Of a stretch of DNA of 64,000 nt, positions 8,865-18,343 are shown piece by piece (position 1 is the stretch's first letter; each line of letters begins with the position of its first letter). The notes below the pieces were generated by a model. It saw only the letters and a program-made list of their open reading frames with translations. It had not been told where the DNA came from and did not search any database. Source of the DNA: Sva-07 sp963728355 (GTDB lineage Bacteria; Actinomycetota; Acidimicrobiia; Acidimicrobiales; Ilumatobacteraceae); contig CAVSJQ010000011.1 of assembly GCA_963728355.1 (NCBI GenBank), positions 1 through 64,000 of the forward strand. The letters are read 5' to 3'. Position numbers and translations under genes: made by a program.

Positions 8865-9812
8865 GTGGTGGAATCAACGAGCGCGCGCACGAAGGTCGGA
8901 ACTGTGGCCGCGCTCGCGCTCGTCGTGCTCGCCGGCTGTTCCACCGCGGTCACGAGCGGAACCGGCGCCGGTCGCGTCGCCGATGCTCCCGTCGGCATCG
9001 TGGGCGACGCACCCACCACCACCCCGGCGCCCACCACCGCCGCACCGACCACGACGGCAGCGCCCACCACGACGCTGCCTCCGCCGACCACCGTCGCGCC
9101 CACGACGTTGCCGCCCACGACGTTGCCGCCGACCACGACGCTGGCGCCCAACATCATCGAGGTCTCCGTCGTCGATCCGCCGCTCCAAGCGGTGGGCGCG
9201 AGCGGTGGACAGGAGACCGCACGACTCCAGCAGCGCCTCATGGATCTCGGCTTCTGGGTCTCCGCCGTCGACGGCGGATACGGGCTCACCACCACGCAGG
9301 CGGTGATGGCGTTCGAGAAGTACATGGGCTTCGACGCCGACGGACGGGTCGACCAGCAAACCGCAGATGCCCTCACTGCGATGACCGTTCGCCCGATCGC
9401 TCGCGCCAACTCGGGCACGCTGATCGAGGTCGACAAGGCCAAACAGTTGCTGTTCTTCGTGATCGACGGACGCACCGACTGGATCCTCAACACCTCGACC
9501 GGCAACGGCGAGGAGTACACCGAGGAAGACAAGAACACGCCGGGCGAGATGATCTCCGGCGTGTCCCTCACGCCGAGCGGACTGCACCGGGTCAACCGCG
9601 AGCGCCCCGATGGCTGGTGGGAAGGTGACCTCGGCAAGATCTACCGGCCCAAGTACTTCGTCGGCGGCGTCGCTGTCCACGGGTCGAACAGCATCCCGAA
9701 CTATCCGGCGTCGCACGGCTGCGTCCGGGTCAGCGTGCCGGCGATGGACTGGATCTGGGACAGCGGCATCATGCCGATGCGCTCGCCGGTCTGGGTCCAC
9801 GACGGCGCCTGA
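8865..9812 (+). CDS. L,D-transpeptidase lipoprotein with peptidoglycan-binding domain
   Basis: A cell-wall cross-linking enzyme candidate of 315 residues. The signal peptide ends with the lipobox LAGC (Cys25). A Thr/Pro-rich stalk (residues 45-95, repeated TTTLPPT-like units) is followed by a peptidoglycan-binding type 1 domain (about 105-160, LQQRLMDLGFW) and a YkuD catalytic domain. The catalytic motif is present as HGSNSIPNYPASHGCVRVS with His284 and nucleophile Cys286. Two adjacent GTG codons (8865, 8868) could be the start. It stands between gluQ and a glycosidase with short gaps. Confidence 0.88.
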   Translation: MVESTSARTKVGTVAALALVVLAGCSTAVTSGTGAGRVADAPVGIVGDAPTTTPAPTTAAPTTTAAPTTTLPPPTTVAPTTLPPTTLPPTTTLAPNIIEVSVVDPPLQAVGASGGQETARLQQRLMDLGFWVSAVDGGYGLTTTQAVMAFEKYMGFDADGRVDQQTADALTAMTVRPIARANSGTLIEVDKAKQLLFFVIDGRTDWILNTSTGNGEEYTEEDKNTPGEMISGVSLTPSGLHRVNRERPDGWWEGDLGKIYRPKYFVGGVAVHGSNSIPNYPASHGCVRVSVPAMDWIWDSGIMPMRSPVWVHDGA

Positions 9813-9854
9813 CCGGCTCGACTGGGCGGAGTCCTCGGGGGCACGGCGGCGACG

Positions 9855-12812
9855 ATGCCGGTCTGGAAGACTCGCCCGATGCTCCCTGCCATCGGTGCCG
9901 TACGCCCGTGGGCCGACCCCCACGTCGTCTCGATCAACCGGCTGTCGATGCGACCACCGACCGTCGGATTCGCCGACCTCGACGCAGCGCGTGGTGGGCG
10001 GACGGCGGCGTGGCGCCGTTCGCTCGACGGTCGCTGGCGGTTCCGGCTGTTCGACCACCCCGATCGGGTGCCGGCAGCTGCGGTCGGTCCGTCCGAGCGC
10101 GGTGCGGGCTGGACGTCGGTGGCGGTCCCGGGCAACTGGACGTTGCAGGGCGTCGGTGACCTGCCGCAGTACACGAACGTGCGCATGCCGTTCCCCGGGC
10201 CGCCACCGCGCCTTCCGGACCGGAATCCCACCGGCGTGTACCGCCGATCGATGCGGATCCCCGCCCGCTGGCTGGAGCGTCAGGTGATCCTGCACGTCGG
10301 TGGCGCCGAGAGTGTGCACGCCGTCTACGTCAACGGCGAGTTCGCCGGGTATGGCACCGACAGCCGGCTTGCCAGCGAATACGACATCACCGCGCTGGTC
10401 CGCGCCGGAGCGAACGAGGTGGCCATCGTCGTCATGCGTTGGAGCGCCCACAGTTACGTGGAGGACCAGGACCAGTGGTGGATGGCGGGGCTGCACCGCT
10501 CGGTGGTCATCGAGGCCCGGGGCGCCGCACATCTCGCGTCGCTGGTGTGCGACGCCGGCCTCGGCGGCGTCGGCACATCCGATGTCGTCGGCACCCTGAC
10601 GGCCGCGGCCACCGTCGACGGTCTGGCACCGCCCGGGCCCGGTTGGAGTGTCCGCTTCGGGGTGGAGACCGTCCGTGGGCGGCGGCTCGCGCGCCCGAAG
10701 ACCGTCGACGTCCCCCACCGATTCGCCACGCCTTACCTCTTCAGCGGCCACACCGCCACGGCGTCGTTCGAGCTGCCCGACATCGATCCGTGGTCGGCGG
10801 AGTCACCGACGCGCTACCGGGTGACCGCCGAACTCCTCGATCCCGACGGCGCGGTGGCCGAGGTCCACACGCAGCTGGTCGGCTTCCGCACGGTCGAGGT
10901 CCGAGAACGCCAACTCCTCGTCAACGGTGCGCCGGTCTGGATCTTCGGGATCAACCGCCACGACCATCATCCGGCCCGCGGCAAGGCGGTGACGGTCGGC
11001 GACATGCGAGACGACCTGCTCGCGATGCGTCGCCACAACGTCACGGCCGTGCGCTGTTCGCACTATCCCAACGACCCTCGCTTCCTCGACCTCTGTGACG
11101 AGATCGGCATGTACGTCGTCGACGAGGCGAACATCGAGAGCCACGCCTACAACACCAGCCTGTGCGACGACGCCCGGTACCGCTCGGCGTGGCTGTCGCG
11201 AGGCGCTCGGATGGTCGAACGCGACCGCAACCACCCGAGCGTCATCATGTGGTCACTCGGCAACGAGGCCGGCTACGGCGCCAATCACGATGCGCTGGCC
11301 GGATGGATCCGCCGCGCCGATCCGTCACGGCCGCTGCACTACGAGGGGGCGGTCTTCCACGACGGCTGGGTCGACGGGGGCACGGCGGCCAGCGACGTCG
11401 TGTGCCCGATGTATCCGACGATCGACTCGATCGCCGAGTACGGACGCAGTGACGCCGGAGATCGGCCGTTGATCATGTGCGAGTACAGCCATGCGATGGG
11501 AAATTCGAACGGGTCACTGGCGGACTACTGGGACGTGATCACCTCCACCCCGGGACTCCAGGGCGGCTTCATCTGGGAGTGGAAGGACCACGGCCTGCTC
11601 GCCCGGCTCCCCACCGGCAAGCGCGGCTTCGCCTACGGCGGCCAGTTCGGCGACGAGCCCAACGACGGCAACTTCGTCGCCGACGGCCTGATGGCGGCGG
11701 ACCTCGAACCCCATCCGGCAGTGCAGGAGGTGATGTGGGTGTACCGGCCGGTCGTCGTGACCCGCGACGGCGACGCCCTCACCGTGGCCAACCGGCGCAG
11801 CTTCACCGACCTCTCCGACCTCGAGGCGTCGTGGGAGCTGCTCGCCGGCGGCGAGGTCGCAGCGTCGGGCGCACTCGACGTCGGCGGGGTGGCCCCGGGT
11901 TCGACGGTCGAGTTCGCCTTGCCGTGTCCGGTTCCCGATGTCGCCGACGCACACCTCACCGTCCGCTGGACTCAGCGTCGCTCCACCCCGTGGGCCGAGC
12001 GCGGTCACCTCGTCGCCTGGGACCAGGTCACCCTCCGTGACGCCCAACAGCACCGCGGCGGCATAGCGCTCGGTACGACGCCAGGGCGACAGCTCGACGG
12101 ACTTCGGGCAGGTCCGGACCTGACGCTGTTCCGGGCACCGGTCGACAACGACGGGTTCAAGCTGATGCCGGAGCTCGGCCGCCGGATCGGCGTGGGCGGC
12201 GACGGCCTGCGCCACTGGATCGACGCCGGCATCGACCGGCGTCGCGCCGACGAGCTCGTCGAACATCACCACGAGACCGACGAACTCGACGACGGCTCCC
12301 AGGTCCACCGACACGTCGTGGTCGTGCCCGACGATCTCGACGACGTTGCTCGCGTCGGTGTGACCTTCGAACTGCGGCCCGGCTTCGACCGGGTCCGCTA
12401 CCACGGTCGCGGGCCGCTCGAGAACTACCCGGACCGCAACGGCGGCGCGGTGCTCGGCGTCTGGGAGTCGGGGATCGACGAGCCGCCGTACCTGGTGCCG
12501 CAGGAGTTCGGGTTGCGCACCGACTGTCGATGGTTCGAGTTCCTCGACCCGTCGTCCGGCGAGGTGCTGCGGCTCGACGTGCTCGATCCGACGGCGATGC
12601 ATGTGTCGGCGACCCGCTTCACCGACCAGGACCTGTACGCAGCGGCCCACGAAACCGATCTACGCCCCCGTCGCGGCCTGGTCGTGCACGCCGACGTGGC
12701 GCATCGCGGGATCGGCACCGGCAGCTGTGGACCCGACGTGCTCGACCGGTACCGCATCGAACCGGGCACGTACCGCTTTGCGTACCGCTTGAGCGTTACA
12801 GCGGGGGTCTGA
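9855..12812 (+). CDS. lacZ: Beta-galactosidase, glycoside hydrolase family 2
   Basis: A 985-residue enzyme with the full LacZ order: sugar-binding domain, immunoglobulin-like domain, TIM barrel, second Ig-like domain and C-terminal small-chain domain. The acid/base glutamate lies in VIMWSLGNEAGYG and the nucleophile glutamate in PLIMCEYSHAMGNSNG. GINRHDHHP is the conserved barrel entry. No signal peptide is seen, so it should be cytoplasmic and act on imported beta-galactosides. An alternative start is the ATG at 9879. The C-terminal residues TAGV and the stop codon fall inside a repeated palindrome. Confidence 0.9.
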   Translation: MPVWKTRPMLPAIGAVRPWADPHVVSINRLSMRPPTVGFADLDAARGGRTAAWRRSLDGRWRFRLFDHPDRVPAAAVGPSERGAGWTSVAVPGNWTLQGVGDLPQYTNVRMPFPGPPPRLPDRNPTGVYRRSMRIPARWLERQVILHVGGAESVHAVYVNGEFAGYGTDSRLASEYDITALVRAGANEVAIVVMRWSAHSYVEDQDQWWMAGLHRSVVIEARGAAHLASLVCDAGLGGVGTSDVVGTLTAAATVDGLAPPGPGWSVRFGVETVRGRRLARPKTVDVPHRFATPYLFSGHTATASFELPDIDPWSAESPTRYRVTAELLDPDGAVAEVHTQLVGFRTVEVRERQLLVNGAPVWIFGINRHDHHPARGKAVTVGDMRDDLLAMRRHNVTAVRCSHYPNDPRFLDLCDEIGMYVVDEANIESHAYNTSLCDDARYRSAWLSRGARMVERDRNHPSVIMWSLGNEAGYGANHDALAGWIRRADPSRPLHYEGAVFHDGWVDGGTAASDVVCPMYPTIDSIAEYGRSDAGDRPLIMCEYSHAMGNSNGSLADYWDVITSTPGLQGGFIWEWKDHGLLARLPTGKRGFAYGGQFGDEPNDGNFVADGLMAADLEPHPAVQEVMWVYRPVVVTRDGDALTVANRRSFTDLSDLEASWELLAGGEVAASGALDVGGVAPGSTVEFALPCPVPDVADAHLTVRWTQRRSTPWAERGHLVAWDQVTLRDAQQHRGGIALGTTPGRQLDGLRAGPDLTLFRAPVDNDGFKLMPELGRRIGVGGDGLRHWIDAGIDRRRADELVEHHHETDELDDGSQVHRHVVVVPDDLDDVARVGVTFELRPGFDRVRYHGRGPLENYPDRNGGAVLGVWESGIDEPPYLVPQEFGLRTDCRWFEFLDPSSGEVLRLDVLDPTAMHVSATRFTDQDLYAAAHETDLRPRRGLVVHADVAHRGIGTGSCGPDVLDRYRIEPGTYRFAYRLSVTAGV

Positions 12813-12826
12813 CCCCTGGCGTAACG
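12793..12826. repeat. Palindromic repeat element, copy 1, between convergent genes
   Basis: The core GGGGTCTGACCCC (12804-12816) is a perfect palindrome around one base, flanked by outer arms CGTTAC and GTAACG (12794-12799 and 12821-12826). The reverse complement shares 24 identical bases with the element at 21402. It contains the stop codon of the beta-galactosidase gene (TGA at 12810) and that of the convergent DUF2510 gene (12796-12798), so it probably ends transcription from both sides. Confidence 0.75.
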
Positions 12827-13335
12827 GTCCAGGCGCCGTTCTGCTCGTCGGTGAAGTTGTCGATGCGGTCGCCGATCCACTCGAACAGGCTCGCCTGGGC
12901 GACCACCTGGAAGACGAAGTAGGCGACGAGCAGGACGATGGCCACGACCGCGGCGATGCGGATCCACTTGATCAGCCGGTTCGTGTAGTCGGTCACGAGC
13001 GGCACGATGTCGCGCTGCATCTGGCGAGCACGCTGCGAGAAGAGGTCGGCAGCTCGATCGACCTCGGTGCGAGCGGCGCGTCGCACGTCCTCGACGATCT
13101 GTTGATTGTCCGGCCGCCCCGCCCGGCTGGGGATCGCCCCCGGCATCGAGGTCACCGGTGGCACGTACTGGTGTGCCGCTTCGAATGCTTCGCGCTGCTC
13201 GTACGACAACAGCTCGGCCGCGCTCGGCGGCGACCGTCGCGCGTCGGTCCAGTCGAGCCCGTCCCAGAACCGCAGGATGGTGCGGTTCTCGGGATCCGGG
13301 TACCACCCGGCTCGTGGTGCGTCCTCGCGGCGCAT
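12796..13335 (-). CDS. DUF2510 membrane protein
   Basis: A 179-residue protein of unknown function. The N-terminus carries a DUF2510 domain (AGWYPDPENRTILRFWDGLDW, residues 9-29), a short module common in actinobacterial membrane proteins. A charged helical stretch (residues 80-120) precedes one transmembrane helix (about 126-148) and a short tail. The last residues (TVTPGVRPPL) are encoded by the palindromic repeat. It starts two bases after the SPFH gene stop, so it is probably the third gene of an nfeD-SPFH-DUF2510 operon and may work with that membrane scaffold. Confidence 0.7.
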   Translation of the reverse strand: MRREDAPRAGWYPDPENRTILRFWDGLDWTDARRSPPSAAELLSYEQREAFEAAHQYVPPVTSMPGAIPSRAGRPDNQQIVEDVRRAARTEVDRAADLFSQRARQMQRDIVPLVTDYTNRLIKWIRIAAVVAIVLLVAYFVFQVVAQASLFEWIGDRIDNFTDEQNGAWTVTPGVRPPL

Positions 13336-13337
13336 GG

Positions 13338-14375
13338 CTACCGGCGGGTCTCGGTCCGGTCGGGTTCCGGCAGATCGACCCGGTCGTCGTCATCCGGAAT
13401 CGGGAGTTCATCCTTGGGGCGCACCTCGTCGTCGGTGTCGTCGTCGCCGCTGGCCGCTGAGAGCGCCGCCACGGTGCCCAACAGCCCCGAGAACTCGGCG
13501 GGGATCACGAGCTTGGTCGCCCGGCCGTCACCGATGCGCTCCAGCGCCTGCAGATACTCCACCGTCAGCACGCTCTTGTCGGCCCTGGCCTCCTTGATGC
13601 CGGTCAGGCGGGCCCGAGCGGCGTTGCCCTCGCCCTGCCCGACCAGTTCGAGACGGAGCTTCTCGGCGTTGGCGCGCAGCTCGATCGCCTGCGCCTGACC
13701 CTCGGCGTCGAGGACGGCGGCCTGCTTGCGACCTTGGGCCGACAGCACGGCGGCCTGTTGCTCACCGTCGGCACGGGCGATCGCCGCTTCCTGGTAGCCC
13801 TTCGCCTCGGTGACCGTGGCGCGGCGGTCGCGCTCGGCGCGCATCTGGGCGTGCATCGCCGACACGATGTCCGGCGGTGGATCGATTCGCTGGATCTCGA
13901 CACGAACGACCCGGACGCCCCACTTGTCGGTGGCATCGTCGAGCACGTCACGCAGTTGCGTGTTGATGGTGTCTCGCGACGTGAGTGCACGGTCGAGTTC
14001 CAGGTCGCCGATCAGGTTGCGCAGGTTGGTCTGGGCCAACTTGGTGATCGCCGTGAAGAAGTCGGCGACGTTGTACACGAGCCGCTGCGGGTCCGTGGCC
14101 TCGTAGTACACGACCGCGTCGACCGAGACCACGACGTTGTCCTGCGTGATGACCTCCTGTGGCGGCACGTCGACCACCTGCTCGCGCATGTCGATCAACT
14201 GCATCGTCTCGATGAACGGCAGGATCAGGTTGAGCCCCGGCTCGCGGGTGGTCTTGTACTTGCCGAGCCGTTCGACGAGGCCTCGTTGATACGGGCGCAC
14301 GATCTTGACCGCGCTCACCAGCACTCCGATACCGATGAGTGCGATGACGATCAGGACGATGGCGATGGGGTTCAT
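13338..14375 (-). CDS. SPFH/stomatin-like membrane scaffold protein (QmcA type)
   Basis: A 345-residue SPFH-domain protein. One N-terminal membrane helix (residues 3-24) is followed by the band-7 domain (PYQRGLVERLGKYKTTREPG is the typical entry) and a long Ala/Glu/Gln-rich helix (about 195-260) that mediates oligomer formation. The acidic C-terminus (DDDTDDEVRPKDE) is probably disordered. Stomatin-like proteins paired with NfeD form membrane microdomains and affect protease or envelope function. The nfeD-like gene lies 24 bp upstream, in the usual arrangement. Confidence 0.88.
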   Translation of the reverse strand: MNPIAIVLIVIALIGIGVLVSAVKIVRPYQRGLVERLGKYKTTREPGLNLILPFIETMQLIDMREQVVDVPPQEVITQDNVVVSVDAVVYYEATDPQRLVYNVADFFTAITKLAQTNLRNLIGDLELDRALTSRDTINTQLRDVLDDATDKWGVRVVRVEIQRIDPPPDIVSAMHAQMRAERDRRATVTEAKGYQEAAIARADGEQQAAVLSAQGRKQAAVLDAEGQAQAIELRANAEKLRLELVGQGEGNAARARLTGIKEARADKSVLTVEYLQALERIGDGRATKLVIPAEFSGLLGTVAALSAASGDDDTDDEVRPKDELPIPDDDDRVDLPEPDRTETRR

Positions 14376-14399
14376 GGGATCTCCCGGTCCGGTGGATGC

Positions 14400-14993
14400 T
14401 CAGGTGGGCGGTGCTGGGGGCGTTGGAGGTGCTGGAGGTGCTTGAGGTGGCGGCGACGACGCCGGTGGCGCTCCGGGCGGCCGGTTCGGAGGCGCCGAAG
14501 GAGGTTCGGTCGGAGAGTCGGCATCGGTGGACCGCACGATCACCTTGGTGCCGCTGACGGCGATGATGCGGACGTGGGTGCCCTGGGGGATCGGGCTGCC
14601 ATTCTCGGAGGTGGCGCCCCAGATCTCGCCGTGGGCGGTCACGCGGCCCCGGCGGTCGGTGTCGTCGGGATCGATCGTGGAGGTCACGATGCCGGTGAGG
14701 CCGACCAGTCGGTCGGCGCCGACACCCGGTTGGAGCTCGTCCTTGCCAGCGAAGGTCTTGGCGTAGCGGTACAGCAGCACCCACAGCACCGCCCCGCCGC
14801 CGAGGAACATCAGCCATTGGATCTCGATGGCGACGTCGTAAAACCCGAGCAGCGCCGCACCGAGCGCCGACACGGCGAAGGGCAGGAGGACGAACGAACC
14901 GGCGAGCACGGTGAGTTCGATCGCGGCGAAGAACACGGCGATTCCGAGCCACACCCATGGCCAGAAGTTCAGGTCGATCCCGAGATCCAGCAC
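14400..14993 (-). CDS. NfeD-like membrane protein
   Basis: A 197-residue protein with three or four hydrophobic helices in the first 85 residues, then a small OB-fold-like soluble domain (about 95-155; LVGLTGIVTSTIDPDDTDRR and GTHVRIIAVSGTKVIV are typical of NfeD C-terminal domains) and a Pro-rich tail. NfeD proteins partner with SPFH proteins, and this gene sits directly upstream of one. The short type lacks a ClpP-like protease domain. Confidence 0.82.
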   Translation of the reverse strand: MLDLGIDLNFWPWVWLGIAVFFAAIELTVLAGSFVLLPFAVSALGAALLGFYDVAIEIQWLMFLGGGAVLWVLLYRYAKTFAGKDELQPGVGADRLVGLTGIVTSTIDPDDTDRRGRVTAHGEIWGATSENGSPIPQGTHVRIIAVSGTKVIVRSTDADSPTEPPSAPPNRPPGAPPASSPPPQAPPAPPTPPAPPT

Positions 14994-15119
14994 GCCTTCA
15001 ACCTAGCCGCGCCCGATTGCGATGCGCTCGTGGCGGCCCATCCCACCGGGATCCGCACGCGCATCGAGTCGTAGGTGGGCAGCGTCGGCTCGTCGGGGCG
15101 GGCGGCCGGGCGTCGACGG

Positions 15120-16700
15120 TCAGTCGGCGTCGGTGGCGCGTCGGATGCGCAGCGGCTGGTCCGATGCGGTCTTGTTGCGGCCGGTCTCGAGGTCGAAGCG
15201 CCAGCCGTGCAACGTGCAGACGAAGTCGCAGCCGTCGATCTCGCCGAATGCCGCCAGGTCGGCCTTGCGGTGAGGGCAGCGCCGCTGGACGACGTAGTCG
15301 CCCACGCGGATGTCGGGCTCGTCGAGCTGCGCCAGCACGTCGACCGGGGTGAGCTTGCGGACGACCTCGGCCTCGGCGCGCCGCATCCGTTCACGCGAGA
15401 GCGACTTGAGGAAGTTGTAGACGTACTCGTTGAACTCGCCGTCGCGCCACGCCGTGAAGCGGCACGACAGCAGCAGCGAGTTGCTCCAGTCGACGGCACG
15501 TTGCGCAGCGACGGTCTCGACGAGTTCGCGGGGGATGTCGAACCGGAACGAGTACGGCTCGCCGTCGTGGCGACGCACCGTTCCGTTCGGGAAGTCGACG
15601 AAGATCGGCAGATCACCGGCGTTGATGAGCACGTTGGCGCCGACCTGCGAGCGCAGTGTCGGTGCGATCGCGAGCAGCGGTTCCCACCATTCGCGCAGGG
15701 TGGTCAGCAGATCGGTCGACGGTGAAGTCCACGATGCCTCGAGCTCGTCGAGCCACGGTTTCCAGTCGGTCCGGTATGCCTCGAGGTAGGTGCGCTTGTC
15801 GGCGAAGATCGCCTCGACCTCGTCGACCGGGATCGGATGGGTCACCGCGATCTGGTCGGGGCCTGCGTCGGAGCCGACCTCGATCGTGGTCCCGGGGATG
15901 TTCATCACTCCGTGGCGGCCGGCGGCGGCGAGGCGTCGCAGGAACTCGGTCTGATCGGGGAAGATGCTCAGTTCGTCGCCATCGATCATGTTGAGCGCGA
16001 ACAGGTCGTCGTCGAGGAATGCGGGAGGACCCGCGCTCGGGACGACGTAGCGGGCGTCGATGTTCTCGACATAGCGCATCGCCCGGGCGAACTGGGCATC
16101 GACTTTCGCCTCGCACAGTCGGCGCTTGTCGGCGTCGGGCATCTCGTACACCATCGGATACCAGATCGCCCCCGAGAACTGCAGCCAGTGCAGGTCGACG
16201 GGACCGTGGGCACGCAGCTGGGCGAGGTCGTTGGTGCGGCAGTCGTTCTGGTTGACGAGGATCGAGGTGCCGTCCGACACGACCAGCGCCGAGTCGCCGC
16301 CGGGTCCGTCGGTGATCGAGGTCTCCACATGGATCGCCACCGTCAGTCCCGGAGCGATCTCCAACTCCTCGGTGTCGACGGTGCGGATGAACTCGGTGAA
16401 CCCGAGCGCCCGCAGCGTGCGCTGCTGTTCACGTGTCGGGAATCCGGGCAGCAGGATCGGGATGTCGCGGCGCAGGTGTTCACGCAACCACGGCTCGTCG
16501 TGGTGGTCGCCGTGGAGATGCGAGATGTAGAGGAAGTCGGCGTGCTCGATCCGGTCGCGCAGGTCGTCACTCAGCTGGTCGTTGCGAGGAAAGACGAACC
16601 ACGATCCGAAGAACGCAGGGACGAACCAGGGGTCGCAGACGATCGATCCGGCATCGGTCTCGATGAGCATGCCGGCGTGGCCGATCGACGTGGCGCGCAT
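15120..16700 (-). CDS. MBL-fold plus Rieske protein, probable UDP-N-acetylmuramate hydroxylase (NamH-like)
   Basis: A 526-residue oxygenase candidate. Residues 5-260 form a metallo-beta-lactamase fold with the metal motif SHLHGDHHD; residues about 445-505 form a Rieske [2Fe-2S] domain with ligands in CPHR and CTLHGWRFD. This fusion order is that of mycobacterial NamH, which converts UDP-N-acetyl- to UDP-N-glycolylmuramic acid for peptidoglycan, and of CMP-Neu5Ac hydroxylases. The NamH assignment is inference from the architecture and the N-terminal GHAGMLIETDAGSIVCDPW region; a different sugar substrate is possible. It stands as a single gene. Confidence 0.72.
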   Translation of the reverse strand: MRATSIGHAGMLIETDAGSIVCDPWFVPAFFGSWFVFPRNDQLSDDLRDRIEHADFLYISHLHGDHHDEPWLREHLRRDIPILLPGFPTREQQRTLRALGFTEFIRTVDTEELEIAPGLTVAIHVETSITDGPGGDSALVVSDGTSILVNQNDCRTNDLAQLRAHGPVDLHWLQFSGAIWYPMVYEMPDADKRRLCEAKVDAQFARAMRYVENIDARYVVPSAGPPAFLDDDLFALNMIDGDELSIFPDQTEFLRRLAAAGRHGVMNIPGTTIEVGSDAGPDQIAVTHPIPVDEVEAIFADKRTYLEAYRTDWKPWLDELEASWTSPSTDLLTTLREWWEPLLAIAPTLRSQVGANVLINAGDLPIFVDFPNGTVRRHDGEPYSFRFDIPRELVETVAAQRAVDWSNSLLLSCRFTAWRDGEFNEYVYNFLKSLSRERMRRAEAEVVRKLTPVDVLAQLDEPDIRVGDYVVQRRCPHRKADLAAFGEIDGCDFVCTLHGWRFDLETGRNKTASDQPLRIRRATDAD

Positions 16701-16786
16701 CGGGTCAGGGTACGTCGGTCGCTCGCATTCGTCCCAGCAGGCGCCGTCCGGCGGCCCACCGGCCGGGCGGGCTCAGCGGTTGCTGA

Positions 16787-17449
16787 TCAGGCGACGGGCG
16801 GGTCGGTGAACTGCTGGCCGGCGCGCGAGACGTGCTCGGTCCATGCGGTGCCGTCCCAGTACCGCAGCTCGAAGCGACCGGACGGGTCGGCATACCAGCC
16901 GGCCGGCACGGCCGACTCGGCTGCCGGGGCGGGCTCGGGTTCGGGCTGGGATTCGGGCTCTGGTTCCGGCTCGGGCTCGCTGACCTGGGCGGCGAGCTGT
17001 GCGATGGAGGCCTCGTCCGCTGCGGCGTCGGTGGTCTGCTCGTCGGGGGCAGCAGCCCATCCGGCGGGCTCCTCGACCGGTGCGGATGTGTCTTCCGCGG
17101 CGGGAACGAACGGTGCGCCGGCGGTCGATTCGTCGGCGGCGGGTGTCTCGGCGGTGGACGAGTCCTCGGCCGGTGTCTCGTCGGTGGAGGAGTCCTCGGC
17201 CGGTGTCTCGTCGGCCGGTGTCTCCTCGGTGGGCGACTCCTGCACGGACTCCTCGACGAGCACCTCCTCGGCGGCGGGTGCGGCGGTGTCTGCCTGCTCG
17301 CCCGACTCGCGTTGGAGATAGGCGACGATGTTGGTGCCTGCGGCCACGATCGAGACCACCGACCAGCCGTCGGCGGCCTTGTCATTGAGCATGGGCGCCA
17401 ACGACTCGGCGTCGTAGGAGGAAGCGGTGACCGAAGAGAACTCCTGCAT
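16787..17449 (-). CDS. DUF2510 protein with acidic repeat linker
   Basis: A 220-residue soluble protein of unknown function. The first 50 residues resemble a small DUF4177-like fold (LNDKAADGWSVVSIVAAG). Residues 55-170 are an acidic, low-complexity linker with direct repeats of the type ETPAEDSSTD and later EPEPEPE. The last 40 residues are a DUF2510 module (AGWYADPSGRFELRYWDGTAW). It is the second DUF2510 protein in the window and is not near the first, so no shared operon is implied. Confidence 0.65.
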   Translation of the reverse strand: MQEFSSVTASSYDAESLAPMLNDKAADGWSVVSIVAAGTNIVAYLQRESGEQADTAAPAAEEVLVEESVQESPTEETPADETPAEDSSTDETPAEDSSTAETPAADESTAGAPFVPAAEDTSAPVEEPAGWAAAPDEQTTDAAADEASIAQLAAQVSEPEPEPEPESQPEPEPAPAAESAVPAGWYADPSGRFELRYWDGTAWTEHVSRAGQQFTDPPVA

Positions 17450-17509
17450 GGCAGCGATGCTAGACCACGAACGGGCCGACCGATGCTCTCTTCGGACGAA
17501 CGCGGCCGT

Positions 17510-18343
17510 TCAGTCGCGATCCTGGCGGACGCCTTCGGTGAGCGCTGCCAGATCTGCGTCGGCGGGGTCGCCGTCGTAGGTCACTTCGCCGCCGCTCAGA
17601 GCGATGAGTCGACTGCTCTCCTTCACGCTCGACAACTCGTGCGTGGCGACGACGAGGGTGGCGCCGTCGCCGTGTGCGAGCGAGAGCAGCTCCAGCAGGC
17701 TGTCACGACCGAGCCGGTCGAGGCCGACGAACGGCTCGTCGATCAGCATCACGTCGAACGGTCGCACGAAGGCCATGGTGAGCGCCGCCTTCTGCTTGAG
17801 GCCGCGGCTGAACGTCGTCGGCAGGTCGTCGACACGGTCCATCAGACCGACCATGTCGACGAGATCGACCGCCTGCTGCTCCCAGTCCTCGGTGCCGTGC
17901 AGCCGGGCGATGTACTCGAGGTGTTCCCACACCGTCAGGTCGTCGTAGAACACCGGCTGGTCGGCGAGGTACGACACCGCCGCCCGGGCCTCGATCGATC
18001 CGATCGGATGTCCTGCGATCGTCGCATGACCTTCGGAGGCTTCGAGCATGCCGACGAGCATGCGCATCAGGGTGGTCTTGCCGCTGCCGTTGTGGCCGAT
18101 CAGCGAGATGCGCTCACCGGCACCGATGCGCAGGTCGAGCGGCCACAGCGCGGGCGCGTCCCCGTACCGTTTCGCCAGCCCCACCGTCTCGATCATCGGA
18201 GGAGGACCCGAGGTCCGCTCGGCCCGGGCGGGCGGTGCGGCCTTGTCGGACCGCGCAGCGGAGGTGTCCCGGCCGGCGTCCGGCGAAGTCCGCTTGGCCC
18301 GTGTGCGTTGCGACTGCGGTCGGTTCGATCGTGAGTTGCTCAT
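17510..18343 (-). CDS. ABC transporter ATP-binding protein
   Basis: An ABC ATPase of 277 residues with a 48-residue charged N-terminal extension ahead of the domain. Walker A is GHNGSGKTT, the signature region reads FSRGLKQKAALTMA (a divergent LSGGxxQ), and Walker B is DVMLIDEPFVGLD. The ATG at 18343 overlaps the stop of the upstream membrane gene (ATGA), which makes that protein its membrane partner. An internal ATG before IETVGLAKRYG could be an alternative start that removes the extension. The degenerate signature is typical of exporters with large atypical permeases. Confidence 0.85.
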   Translation of the reverse strand: MSNSRSNRPQSQRTRAKRTSPDAGRDTSAARSDKAAPPARAERTSGPPPMIETVGLAKRYGDAPALWPLDLRIGAGERISLIGHNGSGKTTLMRMLVGMLEASEGHATIAGHPIGSIEARAAVSYLADQPVFYDDLTVWEHLEYIARLHGTEDWEQQAVDLVDMVGLMDRVDDLPTTFSRGLKQKAALTMAFVRPFDVMLIDEPFVGLDRLGRDSLLELLSLAHGDGATLVVATHELSSVKESSRLIALSGGEVTYDGDPADADLAALTEGVRQDRD

